This document shows, one piece after another, positions 37,923-47,875 of a DNA stretch of 64,000 nt. Position 1 is the stretch's first letter; every line of letters starts with the position of its first letter. The notes under the pieces were generated by a model. That model was given only the letters and a program-made list of their open reading frames with translations. It ran no database searches and had not been told where the DNA came from. Made by a program: the position numbers and the translations under genes. The stretch comes from Stutzerimonas kunmingensis (GTDB taxonomy: Bacteria > Pseudomonadota > Gammaproteobacteria > Pseudomonadales > Pseudomonadaceae): positions 62,001 through 126,000 of the forward strand of contig NZ_JACXXG010000010.1 of the NCBI RefSeq assembly GCF_014764705.1, written 5' to 3'.

Positions 37923-38989
37923 GCGTTCTCCAGGGCGCCAAGGCGCTCGCGTTGATAGCTGCCGTCCTGAACACGACGGCACCATTCGAGGTTTTCCAGG
38001 TACCACTGCACGGTCTTGCGCAGGCCGGTCTGGAAGGTTTCCTGCGGCACCCAGCCGAGTTCACGCTCGATCTTGCTGGCGTCGATGGCGTAGCGCAGGT
38101 CGTGGCCCGGGCGATCCTTGACGAAGGTGATCAGGTCTTCATAGCGCGCAAGCCCGGCAGGCTTGCTCGGCGCCAGCTCTTCCAACAGTGCGCAGATACC
38201 GCGCACCACCTCGATGTTCTTCTGCTCGTTGTGGCCGCCGATGTTGTAGGTCTCGCCGACCACACCTTCGCTGACCACCTTGAACAACGCGCGGGCGTGA
38301 TCCTCGACGAACAGCCAGTCGCGGATCTGCGAGCCATCGCCGTAGACCGGCAGCGGCTTGCCATCGAGGGCATTGAGGATGACCAGTGGGATCAGCTTCT
38401 CGGGGAAGTGATACGGCCCATAGTTGTTCGAGCAGTTGGTGATCAGCACCGGCAGCCCGTAGGTACGCTGCCAGGCGCGCACAAGGTGATCCGACGAGGC
38501 CTTGCTGGCCGAGTAGGGCGAGCTGGGCGCATAGGGTGTGGTCTCGGTGAACAGGTCGTCGACGCCATGCAGGTCGCCGTAGACCTCGTCGGTGGAGATG
38601 TGGTGGAAGCGGAAGGCCTCGCGGCGCTCGGCCGGCAGGCTCTGCCAGTAGGCGCGGGTGGCCTCGAGCAGCTGGTAGGTGCCGACGATGTTGGTCTGGA
38701 TGAACTCCGCCGGGCCGTCGATGGAGCGGTCGACGTGGGATTCGGCGGCCAGATGCATGATGGCGTCCGGCTGGAAGTCCAGCAGCGCCTCGCTGACCCG
38801 CTCACGATCGGCGATGTCGGCCTGGAGGAACTGATAACGCGGGTTGTCTTCCACGGCTGCCAGCGACTCCAGGTTGCCGGCATAGGTCAGTTTGTCCAGG
38901 TTGAGCACGCTGTGCTCGGTATCGAGAATGAGATGGCGGATCAGTGCGGAGCCGATGAATCCGGCTCCGCCAGTTACGAGAATGCGCAT
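37919..38989 (-). CDS. rfbB: dTDP-glucose 4,6-dehydratase
   Basis: RfbB converts dTDP-glucose to dTDP-4-keto-6-deoxyglucose with bound NAD. The 356-aa protein has the Rossmann motif [31 protein letters not shown], the catalytic [11 protein letters not shown] and [15 protein letters not shown] (YxxxK). It is the first gene of the rfbBACD run; the promoter should lie in the 204 bases upstream (38990-39193), where I see no clear box. The gene order differs from the rfbBDAC order known in P. aeruginosa. Confidence 0.95.
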   Translation of the reverse strand: MRILVTGGAGFIGSALIRHLILDTEHSVLNLDKLTYAGNLESLAAVEDNPRYQFLQADIADRERVSEALLDFQPDAIMHLAAESHVDRSIDGPAEFIQTNIVGTYQLLEATRAYWQSLPAERREAFRFHHISTDEVYGDLHGVDDLFTETTPYAPSSPYSASKASSDHLVRAWQRTYGLPVLITNCSNNYGPYHFPEKLIPLVILNALDGKPLPVYGDGSQIRDWLFVEDHARALFKVVSEGVVGETYNIGGHNEQKNIEVVRGICALLEELAPSKPAGLARYEDLITFVKDRPGHDLRYAIDASKIERELGWVPQETFQTGLRKTVQWYLENLEWCRRVQDGSYQRERLGALENA

Positions 38990-39193
38990 AGTGATGGGGC
39001 TTCCTTGGCGCGCTGTCGAGCGTCAGGCTCTTAGCATGTCGGCACGATAGACCGGCCACTGATACAAAAATTCCCGAGCGCTTCGGGGCGTTGGGTAACC
39101 GTATCGTTACGGACGCAAGTATAGGCTAGTGGCCTTTTGCTGGTCAGCCAGCGTGAATCGCGCAAGCCCCTGATAGAGGTTGAGATTTCGCCG

Positions 39194-40321
39194 CTAGCGC
39201 AACGACACCCGTAGTCGCGATAGCGCGCCAAGAAAGAACACCGTACCGATCACGCCCAGCGCGAGCAGCTGTGGCCAGACGATGGACGGGCCGGCGCTGC
39301 GGAACAGGATCGCCTGCGCCAGTTCGACGAAATGCGTGGTGGGCGCCACCAGCATGATGTTCTGCACCAGCTCGGGCATGCTCTCGCGCGGCGTCACCCC
39401 GCCGGAGAGGATTTGCAGCGGGATCAGCGTGAGGATCACCAGCAGGCCCAGCTGCGGCATGGAGCGCGCCACCGTGCCGAAGAAGATGCCCATGGAGGTG
39501 GCGGCGAACAGGTGCAGCGCCGCGCCGCCGGCGAACAGCCACAGCGAACCCTGAATCGGAATATCCAGCCAGCCTTCCACCACGAAGCGCAGGGCGAACG
39601 CCGCTGCGGCCAGCACCACCAGGCCCATCGCCCAGACCTTGCCGACCATGATTTCGAATGGGGTCACCGGCATCACCAGTAGGTGTTCGATGGTGCCGTG
39701 CTCGCGTTCGCGGATCAGCGCCGCGCCGGTAAGGATGATCGCCAGCATGGTGATCTGGTTGATCACCTCGTTCACTGCGCCGAACCAGGCGCGGCTGAGG
39801 TTGGGGTTGAACGCGGTGCGCACCACCGCTTCGACCGGCAGTGCGTCGCTGCTGCGGTAGCGACGGACGAACTCGGCGGTTTCGCTGGCGATGATCTGCT
39901 GGATATGCCCGGCGCCGGTGAAGGCCTGGCTGACCTGGGTGGCATCGACGTTGAGCTGGATGTTCGGCTGGCGGCCGGCGAGCAGGTCCTGCTGGAAGCG
40001 CGGCGGAATGTTCAGGGTGAAGGTGTAGAGGCCATCGTCCATGCCGCTGTCCATTTCCTGCAGGCTGATCGCTTTCGGCTCGATGAAATAGGGCAGTTGA
40101 AAGGCGTTGATGATGCGCAGCGAGGCTTGTGAGCGATCCTCGTCGACCACCGCGATGCTAGCCCGGCGTGGCGCCTCGGGGATCGCGGTGGCGCCTTCGT
40201 AGATGGCCAGGGTGAATGAATAGATGATCAGCACCAGCATCGCCGGGTCACGGTAGAGGCTGCGCAGTTCCTTGAGGCCGAGCTGGAAGATGTTGCCGAG
40301 TTTGCGTCGCAGGCCGCCCAT
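39194..40321 (-). CDS. ABC-2 type transport permease, YhhJ-like
   Basis: The 375-aa membrane protein has one N-terminal membrane segment (PAMLVLIIYSFTLAIYEGA), a large periplasmic domain and five more segments near the C-terminus, the layout of ABC-2 exporter subunits such as YhhJ and YbhS/YbhR. A typical piece is ALIREREHGTIEHLLVMPVTPFEIMVGK. It starts two bases before the end of the rbbA-type gene, so the two are coupled. With the HlyD protein and the fused ATPase-permease it makes a tripartite efflux pump; the exported substrate is not known. Confidence 0.85.
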   Translation of the reverse strand: MGGLRRKLGNIFQLGLKELRSLYRDPAMLVLIIYSFTLAIYEGATAIPEAPRRASIAVVDEDRSQASLRIINAFQLPYFIEPKAISLQEMDSGMDDGLYTFTLNIPPRFQQDLLAGRQPNIQLNVDATQVSQAFTGAGHIQQIIASETAEFVRRYRSSDALPVEAVVRTAFNPNLSRAWFGAVNEVINQITMLAIILTGAALIREREHGTIEHLLVMPVTPFEIMVGKVWAMGLVVLAAAAFALRFVVEGWLDIPIQGSLWLFAGGAALHLFAATSMGIFFGTVARSMPQLGLLVILTLIPLQILSGGVTPRESMPELVQNIMLVAPTTHFVELAQAILFRSAGPSIVWPQLLALGVIGTVFFLGALSRLRVSLR

Positions 40322-40322
40322 G

Positions 40323-43064
40323 TCATTTCTCCTGCTTGCGCAGGCCGGCGACGCTGAGCAGGGTCAGCAGCGGAATGGCCAGCAGCATGGGAATGAAATA
40401 GGGGTACAGCTCGGCCAGCCCCAGCGACTTGGAGAACACCCCGCGGCTGATGATTAGGAAGTGGCTGGTCGGGTAGAGTTTGCCGATGAAGGCACCGGCA
40501 CCCTCCATCGCCGAAACCGGATGGATCAGTCCGGAGAACTGGATGGCCGGCAGCAGGGTGACGATGGTGGTGCCGAAGATCGCCGCGATCTGGCTGTTCA
40601 ATATCGACGACATCAGCAGGCCAAGGCCGGTGGCGCAGGTCACGTAGAGCAGCGCGCCAAGGCAGAGGGTGAGGATGCTGCCCTTGATCGGAATACCGAA
40701 GACGAACACCGCCAGCAGCGCCAGGGTGGCGAAATTGAACATGCCCAGGGCGATATAGGGCAGTTGCTTGCCGAGCAGGAATTCCAGGCGGGTGGTCGGC
40801 GTGACGTAGAAATTGGTGATCGAGCCCAGTTCCTTTTCGCGCACCACGCCGAGGGCGGTGAGCATCGCCGGGATCATCATCAGGAGCAGCGGGATCATCG
40901 CCGGTGCCATGGCTGGCAGGCTCTGCACGTCCGGGTTGTAGCGATAACGAATGGCCACGTCAGCCGGTGCCAGCTGCCCGTCGACGCCCGCCTCGCGGGC
41001 CAGCTGCTGCAGGTAGCTCAGGTGGATGCCTTGCACATAGCCCTTGATGGTGTCGGCGCGCATCGGCATGGCGCCATCGATCCAGAACGCGACTTGCGGC
41101 ACGGCGCCGCGCTTGAGGTCGCGGCCGAAATTCGGCGGAATCTCCACGGCCAGGCTGATGTCGTTGCTGCGCATGCGCTGATCGAGCTCGGCATGGCTGG
41201 CCAGCGGCGCCTGCTCGATGAAGTAGCGCGAGCCGGCCATGTTCAGCAGGTAGTGCTGGCTGGTGGTGGTCTGGTCGCGGTCGAGCACGGCGTAGGTCAG
41301 GTTCTCCACGTCGAAGCTGACGCCGTAGCCCATGATGAACATCAGCAGCACGCTGCCGAGCATCGCCAGCGTCGCCCGAATCGGGTCGCGGCGCAGTTCC
41401 ATGGCCTCCCGACGGGTGTAGCTGAGCAGGCGGCGCAGGCTGAAGCGGGCCTGACGGCCATTGTTGCCGGCCGGTTGGATCGGGTTGCGCGTCGCGGCAG
41501 GCGGCGCTGCTGGCTGGTCGGCGGCATGTGCGGCAGCGGCTTCCTCCAGGTAGGCGATAAAGGTCTCTTCCAGCGTCGGCAGGCCGCGCTTGGCCATCAG
41601 CGCCTGCGGCGTGTCGCTATCGAGCACCCGTCCGGCATGCATCAGCGAGATGCGGTCGCAGCGCAGTGCCTCGTTCATGAAGTGGGTGGAGATGAAGATG
41701 GTCACGCCGTCCTCGCGGGACAGCTGCACCAGCAACTCCCAGAAGCCATCGCGCGCCACCGGATCGACCCCGGAGGTGGGCTCGTCGAGGATGAGGATTT
41801 CCGGGTTGTGGATCACCGCCACGGCCAGCGACAGGCGCTGGCGCACGCCCAGCGGCAGGCTGCTCGGCAGGCTTTCGGCATCGCCGGTGAGATCGAAGCG
41901 GGTGAGCATCTCCTGAATGCGCGTGGCGCGCCGCTCCACCGGCAGGTGGAACAGTCGCGCATGCAGCTCGAGGTTCTGCCGCACCGTCAGCTCGCTGTAC
42001 AGCGAGAAGGCCTGGGACATGTAGCCGACGCGTTGGCGGGTCTGCATGTCGTGCGGGTCCACCGGTTTGCCGAACAGCAGCGCCTCGCCCTCGCTGGCCG
42101 GCAGCAGGCCGGTGAGCATCTTCATGGTGGTGGTCTTGCCGCAGCCGTTGGAGCCTAGAAAGCCGAAGATCTCGCCGCGGGAGATGCGGAAATTGACCTG
42201 GTCCACCGCGACGAAATCGCCGAAGCGCATGGTCAGCCCGTGGGCCTCGATTGCGATGCTGTCACTGTGCGGCTGTGGCGGAATGACCAGCTCGCGGTGC
42301 TGGCTGCGCTTGGCTTCCGGCAGGAGGCGGATAAAGGCCTGCTCCAGCGAGTCGCTGCCGGTGCGCGCCAGGAGCTCGGCCGGTGTGCCGGTGGCCAGCA
42401 CCTGGCCGGCGTCCATCGCCACCAGGTGATCGAAACGTTGCGCCTCATCCATGTAGGCGGTGGCGACCAGTACGCTCATCTGTGGCCGCTCGGAACGGAT
42501 GCGCTCGATCAGCTCCCAGAATTGCGCGCGCGACAGCGGGTCGACGCCGGTGGTGGGCTCGTCGAGGATCAGCAGGTCGGGGTCGTGGATCAGCGCGCAG
42601 CAGAGGCCGAGCTTCTGCTTCATGCCGCCGGAGAGCTTTCCCGCCGGGCGCTCGACGAACGGCGCGAGGCCCGTGCTGCGGGTCAGTTCGGCGATGCGCC
42701 AGTGGCGCTCTTCGGCGTCCTGGCCGAACAGCCGGCCGAAGAACTCGAGGTTCTCGAACACCGTCAGCGTCGGGTAGAGATTCTTGCCCAGCCCCTGAGG
42801 CATGTAGGCGATGCGCGGGCAGACCGCGCGGCGGTGGCCGGCATCGCCCATGTCGCCGTCGAGCACCTGCACATGGCCCTGCTGCAACTTGCGCGCACCG
42901 GCGATCAGCGCCAGCAGGCTCGACTTGCCGACCCCGTCCGGGCCGATCAGGCCGACCATGCAGCGCGCCGGCAGCGACAGGCTGAGGTCGTCCAGCGCGC
43001 GGGTCTTGCCGTACTGCAGGCTGACTCCGCTGATCTCGGCGACCGGGTCAGGAGACTGGTTCAT
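40323..43064 (-). CDS. rbbA: Fused double-ATPase/ABC-2 permease, RbbA (YhiH)-like
   Basis: This 913-aa protein contains two ABC domains and a membrane domain in one chain, as in E. coli RbbA/YhiH. ABC domain 1 has Walker A GPDGVGKS (about 44), signature [11 protein letters not shown] and Walker [17 protein letters not shown] domain 2 (about 280-500) has Walker A GSNGCGKT, a degenerate signature [11 protein letters not shown] and Walker [14 protein letters not shown]. The C-terminal third is an ABC-2 permease with a large periplasmic loop. E. coli RbbA was described as ribosome-associated, but in this genetic setting (HlyD adaptor before, permease after) an efflux role is more likely. The ATG at 43064 overlaps the upstream stop. 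Confidence 0.88.
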   Translation of the reverse strand: MNQSPDPVAEISGVSLQYGKTRALDDLSLSLPARCMVGLIGPDGVGKSSLLALIAGARKLQQGHVQVLDGDMGDAGHRRAVCPRIAYMPQGLGKNLYPTLTVFENLEFFGRLFGQDAEERHWRIAELTRSTGLAPFVERPAGKLSGGMKQKLGLCCALIHDPDLLILDEPTTGVDPLSRAQFWELIERIRSERPQMSVLVATAYMDEAQRFDHLVAMDAGQVLATGTPAELLARTGSDSLEQAFIRLLPEAKRSQHRELVIPPQPHSDSIAIEAHGLTMRFGDFVAVDQVNFRISRGEIFGFLGSNGCGKTTTMKMLTGLLPASEGEALLFGKPVDPHDMQTRQRVGYMSQAFSLYSELTVRQNLELHARLFHLPVERRATRIQEMLTRFDLTGDAESLPSSLPLGVRQRLSLAVAVIHNPEILILDEPTSGVDPVARDGFWELLVQLSREDGVTIFISTHFMNEALRCDRISLMHAGRVLDSDTPQALMAKRGLPTLEETFIAYLEEAAAAHAADQPAAPPAATRNPIQPAGNNGRQARFSLRRLLSYTRREAMELRRDPIRATLAMLGSVLLMFIMGYGVSFDVENLTYAVLDRDQTTTSQHYLLNMAGSRYFIEQAPLASHAELDQRMRSNDISLAVEIPPNFGRDLKRGAVPQVAFWIDGAMPMRADTIKGYVQGIHLSYLQQLAREAGVDGQLAPADVAIRYRYNPDVQSLPAMAPAMIPLLLMMIPAMLTALGVVREKELGSITNFYVTPTTRLEFLLGKQLPYIALGMFNFATLALLAVFVFGIPIKGSILTLCLGALLYVTCATGLGLLMSSILNSQIAAIFGTTIVTLLPAIQFSGLIHPVSAMEGAGAFIGKLYPTSHFLIISRGVFSKSLGLAELYPYFIPMLLAIPLLTLLSVAGLRKQEK

Positions 43065-44137
43065 TTGCCGACATTGATCTGCAGGTGCGCCGGCCATTCG
43101 GCGTCAGCGTCAAGCTTCAGATAGGCCATTCCGGGCAGCCCGGTCTTGACCTGCTCCATGTGTTTCTTCAGCAGTTCCGGATCGATCCGCGCCTTGACCC
43201 GGAACATCAGCTTCTCGCGCTCGCTCTCGGTTTCCACCGTCTTCGGCGTGAATTGCGCGACGCTGGCGACATAAGTGACCTTGGCGGGAATCACGTACTG
43301 TGGCGCCGCATCGATCACCAGGCGCACCTCGCTGCCCATCGCCACCCGGCCGGCCTGGCGCTCGGGGAGGAAGAAGGTCATGTAGACGTCGGCCAGGTCG
43401 ACCAGATTGAGCAGCTTGCCGCCGGCGCCGAGTACCTCGCCCGGTTGCGCCACGCGGTACTGCACGCGCGCCACGCGATCGGTCTTCAGTTCGCTATCCG
43501 TGATGTCCGCCTGCAGCCGAACCACGCTGGCCTGTGCCGCCTCCAGCGCAGATTGCGCTTCGATGACCTGGGACCTCGCGGCGGCGATGCCGGCATCGGC
43601 CGAGAGCACCTGCGAGCGCGAAGCAGCCAGCGCAGCCTGCGCGCTTTGCATGGCGGCGAGGTCGTCGTCCAGCTGCTGGCGCGGCAGGGCGTTGCGGCCG
43701 ACGAGGGTAGCGGTGCGCTGGTGGCGTTTCTGCGCCGCGGTCAGTTCGGCGCGCCGCTGCAATACCACCGCCTCGGCAGTGGCCTTCTCGCTCTCGCGCT
43801 GGGTGACCAGCGCCTGGGCGGTGAGGATGGCGTTTTCTGCCTGGCGCACCTGGGCGCGGGCCTGGTTGAGCTGGGCGTCGAGCACTTCGGTATCCATGCG
43901 CGCGATGACCTGGCCCGGCTGGACGAAGTCGCCCTCGTCGACGGTGATCTCGCGGATGCGACCACCGAGCTTGGTCGCCACATCGATCTCGGTGGCCTCG
44001 ATCCGGCCGTTGCCGCTGGCAAAGCCCTCGCCCAAGCCATCCGTGCGCAACTCCGACCATGCCAGCAGGCCGATTACCACGAGCGCGACGAGCGCGAACA
44101 GCACCCGTCGAAGATTTTTCTGGGCTGGCGCTTTCAT
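43061..44137 (-). CDS. HlyD-family periplasmic adaptor, YhiI-like
   Basis: The 358-aa membrane-fusion protein has an N-terminal anchor ([16 protein letters not shown]), a biotinyl-lipoyl domain ([25 protein letters not shown]), a long coiled-coil hairpin (about residues 80-210, rich in A, Q and R) and a C-terminal beta-barrel. It would join the inner-membrane ABC-2 pump to an outer-membrane TolC-type channel encoded elsewhere. It is the first gene of the three-gene operon; the stop overlaps rbbA as ATGA. Confidence 0.88.
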   Translation of the reverse strand: MKAPAQKNLRRVLFALVALVVIGLLAWSELRTDGLGEGFASGNGRIEATEIDVATKLGGRIREITVDEGDFVQPGQVIARMDTEVLDAQLNQARAQVRQAENAILTAQALVTQRESEKATAEAVVLQRRAELTAAQKRHQRTATLVGRNALPRQQLDDDLAAMQSAQAALAASRSQVLSADAGIAAARSQVIEAQSALEAAQASVVRLQADITDSELKTDRVARVQYRVAQPGEVLGAGGKLLNLVDLADVYMTFFLPERQAGRVAMGSEVRLVIDAAPQYVIPAKVTYVASVAQFTPKTVETESEREKLMFRVKARIDPELLKKHMEQVKTGLPGMAYLKLDADAEWPAHLQINVGK

Positions 44138-44254
44138 GGGCGTTCCTTACGTGAAGCGATAGTTCGCATAATAAGCGATTGCCCTGAAGGTTACGCTTAG
44201 CCTGAGTCAATAAAACTGCGGTTCAGCGCCTTTAATCGACTTTTTCGCCGGTTT

Positions 44255-44881
44255 TCACTGCGCGGGATGGCTTTTTGCTACCGCCACGACCCAGCTTTGC
44301 AACTGCTGACTCAGCTCGTCGCTGGCCTGGGCGAAGGCATCGACGACGCTTTCCAGTTGTGGGCTGTGGGCGGGCTGGAGAATGTCGAAGCGGCGACTGG
44401 CGAGAATCCGCTGGTCAGCGGTCGAGGCGAGCTGCGCGTCGAGACGGATCCGCACATGAGGGTGGCCGTCGATGTATTCGCTTTGAAACGCCCTCAGATC
44501 GCTGAACAGCTCCAGCTCGGCGAACAGGTTGCTTTCCTCATTGCTCACTGCCGCTGCCTGCCCGCCTTGCCTGAACTGCTCGACCAAGCGGTCGCGCAGT
44601 AGCGTCGGTGCCGCATCGCCCCAGCGCGCGCCCTGATAGCTGCTGATCTGGTTGCCGTTCGGCACCACGGCGATGCGTGGCCCGGCAAGGATGCGGCTTG
44701 CATGGGGGGTATGAATACGCAGTGCCTGGCGCAAGGTGCCAGTGGACTGATTTGCCGGCACGTCGCCGGTCGGCAGCAGAAACACCCGGATTGGTTCGGC
44801 GTCGGGCAGCAAGGTGCAGGCCGAAAGCGTGCCGAACAGCGTCGCGAGGACGAGGGGGCGGAACAGCGCTAGGCGGCTCAT
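44255..44881 (-). CDS. ABC-type transport auxiliary lipoprotein, PqiC/LbpC-like
   Basis: The 208-aa protein has a lipoprotein signal (LATLFGTLSAC) with the lipidation cysteine near residue 22, and a mature domain with IRVFLLPTGDVP and LDAQLASTADQRILASRRFDI as seen in the PqiC family (DUF330 type). It should sit at the inner face of the outer membrane and help the MCE protein pass lipids between membranes. Its start overlaps the MCE gene stop by four bases. It is the last of four coupled genes. Confidence 0.8.
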   Translation of the reverse strand: MSRLALFRPLVLATLFGTLSACTLLPDAEPIRVFLLPTGDVPANQSTGTLRQALRIHTPHASRILAGPRIAVVPNGNQISSYQGARWGDAAPTLLRDRLVEQFRQGGQAAAVSNEESNLFAELELFSDLRAFQSEYIDGHPHVRIRLDAQLASTADQRILASRRFDILQPAHSPQLESVVDAFAQASDELSQQLQSWVVAVAKSHPAQ

Positions 44882-45816
44882 GGGGTGAACTCCTGAATCT
44901 TTTCGCGGCCGAGCAGGAAGCCGCTCGGGTTGTCTTCGAGGCGCTGGGTGACGCGACGCAGCGCGCCGAGGGTGCCGCGCAGTTCGTTGATTGCCGGACC
45001 GAGGTCGCTGAAGCCCTGCAGGCCGTTGTTCAGCGCGCCCTGGTTGTCGGACAGCAGCGAGTCCAAGCGCGAGGTGGCACGCTCCAGCGCGGCCATCGAT
45101 TCACCCGCGCTGCTCAGCAGTTGGCGTCCTTCATCGTCGATCAGGCCGTTGGCGTTCTGGGTCAGGCGGGTGATTTCCGCCAGTGCGGTGTTGGTCTGCT
45201 GCCCCAGTTGCCCGAGCTGGGTCAGCGCTTCGCTGAGATCGCCCCGTTGCTCGGCCAGCACGCTGGTCGCCTGTTCCAGATTGGCCAGGGTGCGGCCGAT
45301 GCGACCGGCATTGTCTTCGGAGAGCATCAGGTTGGCGCTGCGCAGCAGGTTGTTGATGTTGGTCATCAGGTCTTCGCCGTTCTCCAGCAGCGCGCTCAGC
45401 GGCGATGGGTCGGCGATGATCAGTGGCGGCTCGCCGCGCTTGCCCTCCAGTGGCGGGCTCTGTGGCGTGCCGCTGTGCAGCTGGATGATCATGCTGCCGG
45501 TGATGTTGGCCAGCGCCAGGCGGGCGCGGGTGTCCTGCTTGATCGGCGTGCCGGAATACACGCGGATGCGCGCCCGCACCTTGCGTGGGTCGTCCGGCTC
45601 GAGCCACAGCGCTTCGACGTCGCCGACCTTGATGCCGCTGTACTCCACAGAGCTGCCGTTGGACAGCCCGCTGACCGCGCGATTGAAGCTGATCTCGTAA
45701 TAGTTGTATTCGCGATCCATGCTCGACTTGCCCAGCCAGAGGGCGAACAGCAGGGCGCCGCCGACTGCCAGGACGGTGAACAGGCCGATCAGCACGTGAT
45801 GGGCGCGGGTTTCCAT
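44878..45816 (-). CDS. MCE/MlaD-family lipid-transport protein
   Basis: The 312-aa protein has one N-terminal membrane anchor (VLIGLFTVLAVGGALLFALWLG) followed by an MCE domain (YYEISFNRAVSGLSNGSSVEYSGIKVGDVEALW, shown in part: VSGLSNGSSVEYSGI) at about residues 38-115, then a long helical region. MCE proteins form hexameric tubes in the periplasm that carry phospholipids. The helical tail of about 190 residues is longer than that of MlaD and closer to needle-forming MCE proteins. The ATG at 45816 is chosen because the anchor begins right after it. Two bases separate it from the ATPase gene. Confidence 0.87.
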   Translation of the reverse strand: METRAHHVLIGLFTVLAVGGALLFALWLGKSSMDREYNYYEISFNRAVSGLSNGSSVEYSGIKVGDVEALWLEPDDPRKVRARIRVYSGTPIKQDTRARLALANITGSMIIQLHSGTPQSPPLEGKRGEPPLIIADPSPLSALLENGEDLMTNINNLLRSANLMLSEDNAGRIGRTLANLEQATSVLAEQRGDLSEALTQLGQLGQQTNTALAEITRLTQNANGLIDDEGRQLLSSAGESMAALERATSRLDSLLSDNQGALNNGLQGFSDLGPAINELRGTLGALRRVTQRLEDNPSGFLLGREKIQEFTP

Positions 45817-45817
45817 G

Positions 45818-46603
45818 TCAGTTCTCCTGCAAGTCGGCAGCCTGTTGCGCCGCCCGGCCACGTGGGCCGTGGAAGTAGTCGCGAATCCAGGCGTCGTCGG
45901 TGGCTTCCACCACCTCCAGGCGATCGGCCACCAGCACGCGCTTGCGCGACAGCACGGCGACCCGGTCGCAGATGGTATAGAGCGTATCCAGATCGTGGGT
46001 CACCAGAAACACGCTGAGGCCCAGCGCGTCGCGCAGGGTCAGGATCAGCTGGTCGAAGGCTGCCGCGCCGATGGGGTCGAGGCCGGCGGTGGGCTCGTCG
46101 AGGAACAGTACTTCCGGGTCCAGCGCCAGCGCGCGCGCCAGTGCAGCGCGCTTGATCATGCCGCCGGACAGCTCGTCGGGGTACTTGCAGGCGGCGTCCG
46201 CCGGTAGGCCGGCCAGCGCCAGCTTCAGCCGCGCCAGGTGCTCGGCATCCTTGCGTTCGAGGCCGGCGTGCTCGATCAGCGGCAGGGCGACGTTCTCCTG
46301 CAGATTCAGCGAGGTGAACAGTGCGCCACGCTGGAACAGCACGCCGAAGCGTCGTTCCAGCTGTGAGCGGCGCTCGGCCGACAGTTCCAGCAGGTTCTCG
46401 CCAAATACCGTTACGCTGCCGGCGTTGGGCCGGCGCAGGCCGACGATGCTGCGCAGCAACACCGACTTGCCGGTGCCAGAACCGCCGACCACGCCGAGAA
46501 TCTCGCCACGGCGGATGTCCAGGTCGAGATTCTCGTGCACGGTCTGGCTGCCAAAGCGATTGACCAGTCCGCGTACCTGAATCAGCGAGTCGTTGCTCGT
46601 CAC
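45818..46603 (-). CDS. Lipid ABC transporter ATPase, MlaF-like
   Basis: The 261-aa ATPase has Walker A GGSGTGKS, signature LSGGMIKRAALARALALDP and Walker B VLFLDEPTAGLDPIG, typical of the MlaF/Mkl group. The C-terminus has the extension seen in that family. The start is GTG at 46603, which overlaps the permease stop as GTGA; the frame is open further, but the conserved start (SLIQVRGLVNRFGSQ) and coupling fix it. It energises the MlaE-like permease to pull or push lipids. Confidence 0.9.
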   Translation of the reverse strand: MTSNDSLIQVRGLVNRFGSQTVHENLDLDIRRGEILGVVGGSGTGKSVLLRSIVGLRRPNAGSVTVFGENLLELSAERRSQLERRFGVLFQRGALFTSLNLQENVALPLIEHAGLERKDAEHLARLKLALAGLPADAACKYPDELSGGMIKRAALARALALDPEVLFLDEPTAGLDPIGAAAFDQLILTLRDALGLSVFLVTHDLDTLYTICDRVAVLSRKRVLVADRLEVVEATDDAWIRDYFHGPRGRAAQQAADLQEN

Positions 46604-47748
46604 CAACCCATCTCCATGAAGAACAGCGCGGCGATGGCGTCCAGCAGGATCACCATGAAGATTGCCTGGACCACGCTGGAGGTGGTGTGCTCGCCCACCG
46701 ACTGCGCGCTGCCGCTGACCTTGAAGCCTTCCAGACAGCCGATCACCGCGATGATGAAGGCGAATACCGGGGCCTTGCCCAGCCCGACCAGGAAATGGCT
46801 GACGGCGATATCGCGCGCCATGATGTTGAAGAACATCGTCGGCGAGATGTCCAGCGCCAGCACGCACACCACCAGCCCGCCGGCGATGCCGCTGAGCATG
46901 CCGACGAAGGTCAGGATCGGCAGCGTGATCAGCATCGCCAGCACCCGTGGCAGCACCAGCAGCTCGATCGGGCTCAGGCCGAGGGTGCGGACCGCGTCGA
47001 TCTCTTCATTGGATTTCATCGAGCCGATCTGCGCGGCGAAGGCGCTGGCGCTGCGTCCGGCGAGCAGGATCGCCGCCAGCAGCACGCCGAACTCGCGCAG
47101 GAAGGAAAAGCCCACCAGATTGACGGTGTAGATAGTAGCGCCGAAGTCGGCGAGCACGGTCGCGCCAAGAAAGGCCACCACCGCGCCGACCAGAAAGGTC
47201 AGCAATGCGACGATCGGCACCGCGTCCAGTCCGGTCTGTTCGATATGCACGGCCAGTGAGGTCAGCCGCCAGCGCCGCGGTCGCGGCAGGGTCAGCAGCA
47301 GCGTCTGCAGGGTCAGGCCGATAAAGCCGAGCAGCATGCGCTGCTGCTTCCATACCGCAGCGACGGTGCGACCGACGTGGGCCAGTATGTCGCCGAAGGC
47401 ATAGCCACGCGGCGGCTCGGCGGCATCCGGTTGATCCAGGGCGCTGGCAACGGTGCGCAGCAGCGCCAGGCGTTCGGCCGGCAATTGCGGCGCCCAGGCT
47501 TCAATGGCGGCGATCCGCTCGGGTCCCAGCAGTTCCACCAGCAGGCCGGCGCCTGCCGTATCCAGTGCACCCAGCCCGCTCAGCTCGATCTGGCTGCGCT
47601 CGTCGATCCGCGCCCTGAGCCGCTGCACCTCACGACGCAGCGCTGCGTAATGGGCGATGGTCCAGTCACCGACGATGTGCGCCCGCAATGGTGAAGCCCC
47701 TGGATCGAGGGTCACCGAACCGGGAGACGAGGACAGGGTGGCGCTCAT
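46600..47748 (-). CDS. Lipid ABC transporter permease with N-terminal STAS domain, MlaE-like
   Basis: The 382-aa protein combines an N-terminal STAS-like domain (about residues 20-110, GDWTIAHYAALRREVQRL, LGALDTAGAGLLVEL) with an MlaE permease of about five helices (LTFLVGAVVAFLGATVL, REFGVLLAAILLAGRSASAFAAQIG). In the Mla system the STAS protein (MlaB) is separate; here it is fused to the permease. The glutamate-rich loop EFGVLLAAILLAGR..SMKSNEEIDA is a family hallmark. The ATG at 47748 is the first in-frame start after the stretch that reads through catalase antisense sequence. It heads the four-gene operon. Confidence 0.88.
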   Translation of the reverse strand: MSATLSSSPGSVTLDPGASPLRAHIVGDWTIAHYAALRREVQRLRARIDERSQIELSGLGALDTAGAGLLVELLGPERIAAIEAWAPQLPAERLALLRTVASALDQPDAAEPPRGYAFGDILAHVGRTVAAVWKQQRMLLGFIGLTLQTLLLTLPRPRRWRLTSLAVHIEQTGLDAVPIVALLTFLVGAVVAFLGATVLADFGATIYTVNLVGFSFLREFGVLLAAILLAGRSASAFAAQIGSMKSNEEIDAVRTLGLSPIELLVLPRVLAMLITLPILTFVGMLSGIAGGLVVCVLALDISPTMFFNIMARDIAVSHFLVGLGKAPVFAFIIAVIGCLEGFKVSGSAQSVGEHTTSSVVQAIFMVILLDAIAALFFMEMGW

Positions 47749-47875
47749 CTTCTGCAAACGGGTGCCTATGTCGGGCGATGGAGTCCCGATTGATGCTAGC
47801 AGGGCTCTGCCCGGCAAGACAGGACCGGATGGCCCGTGGTCGGCAACGGCCGGCGGATGGACCACGACGGTCGCG

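Noticed and set aside
40461-42158. 565-aa plus-strand frame opposite rbbA
   Set aside because: Antisense frame rich in H, R, Q and G, typical of GC-rich shadows; the ABC motifs are on the minus strand.
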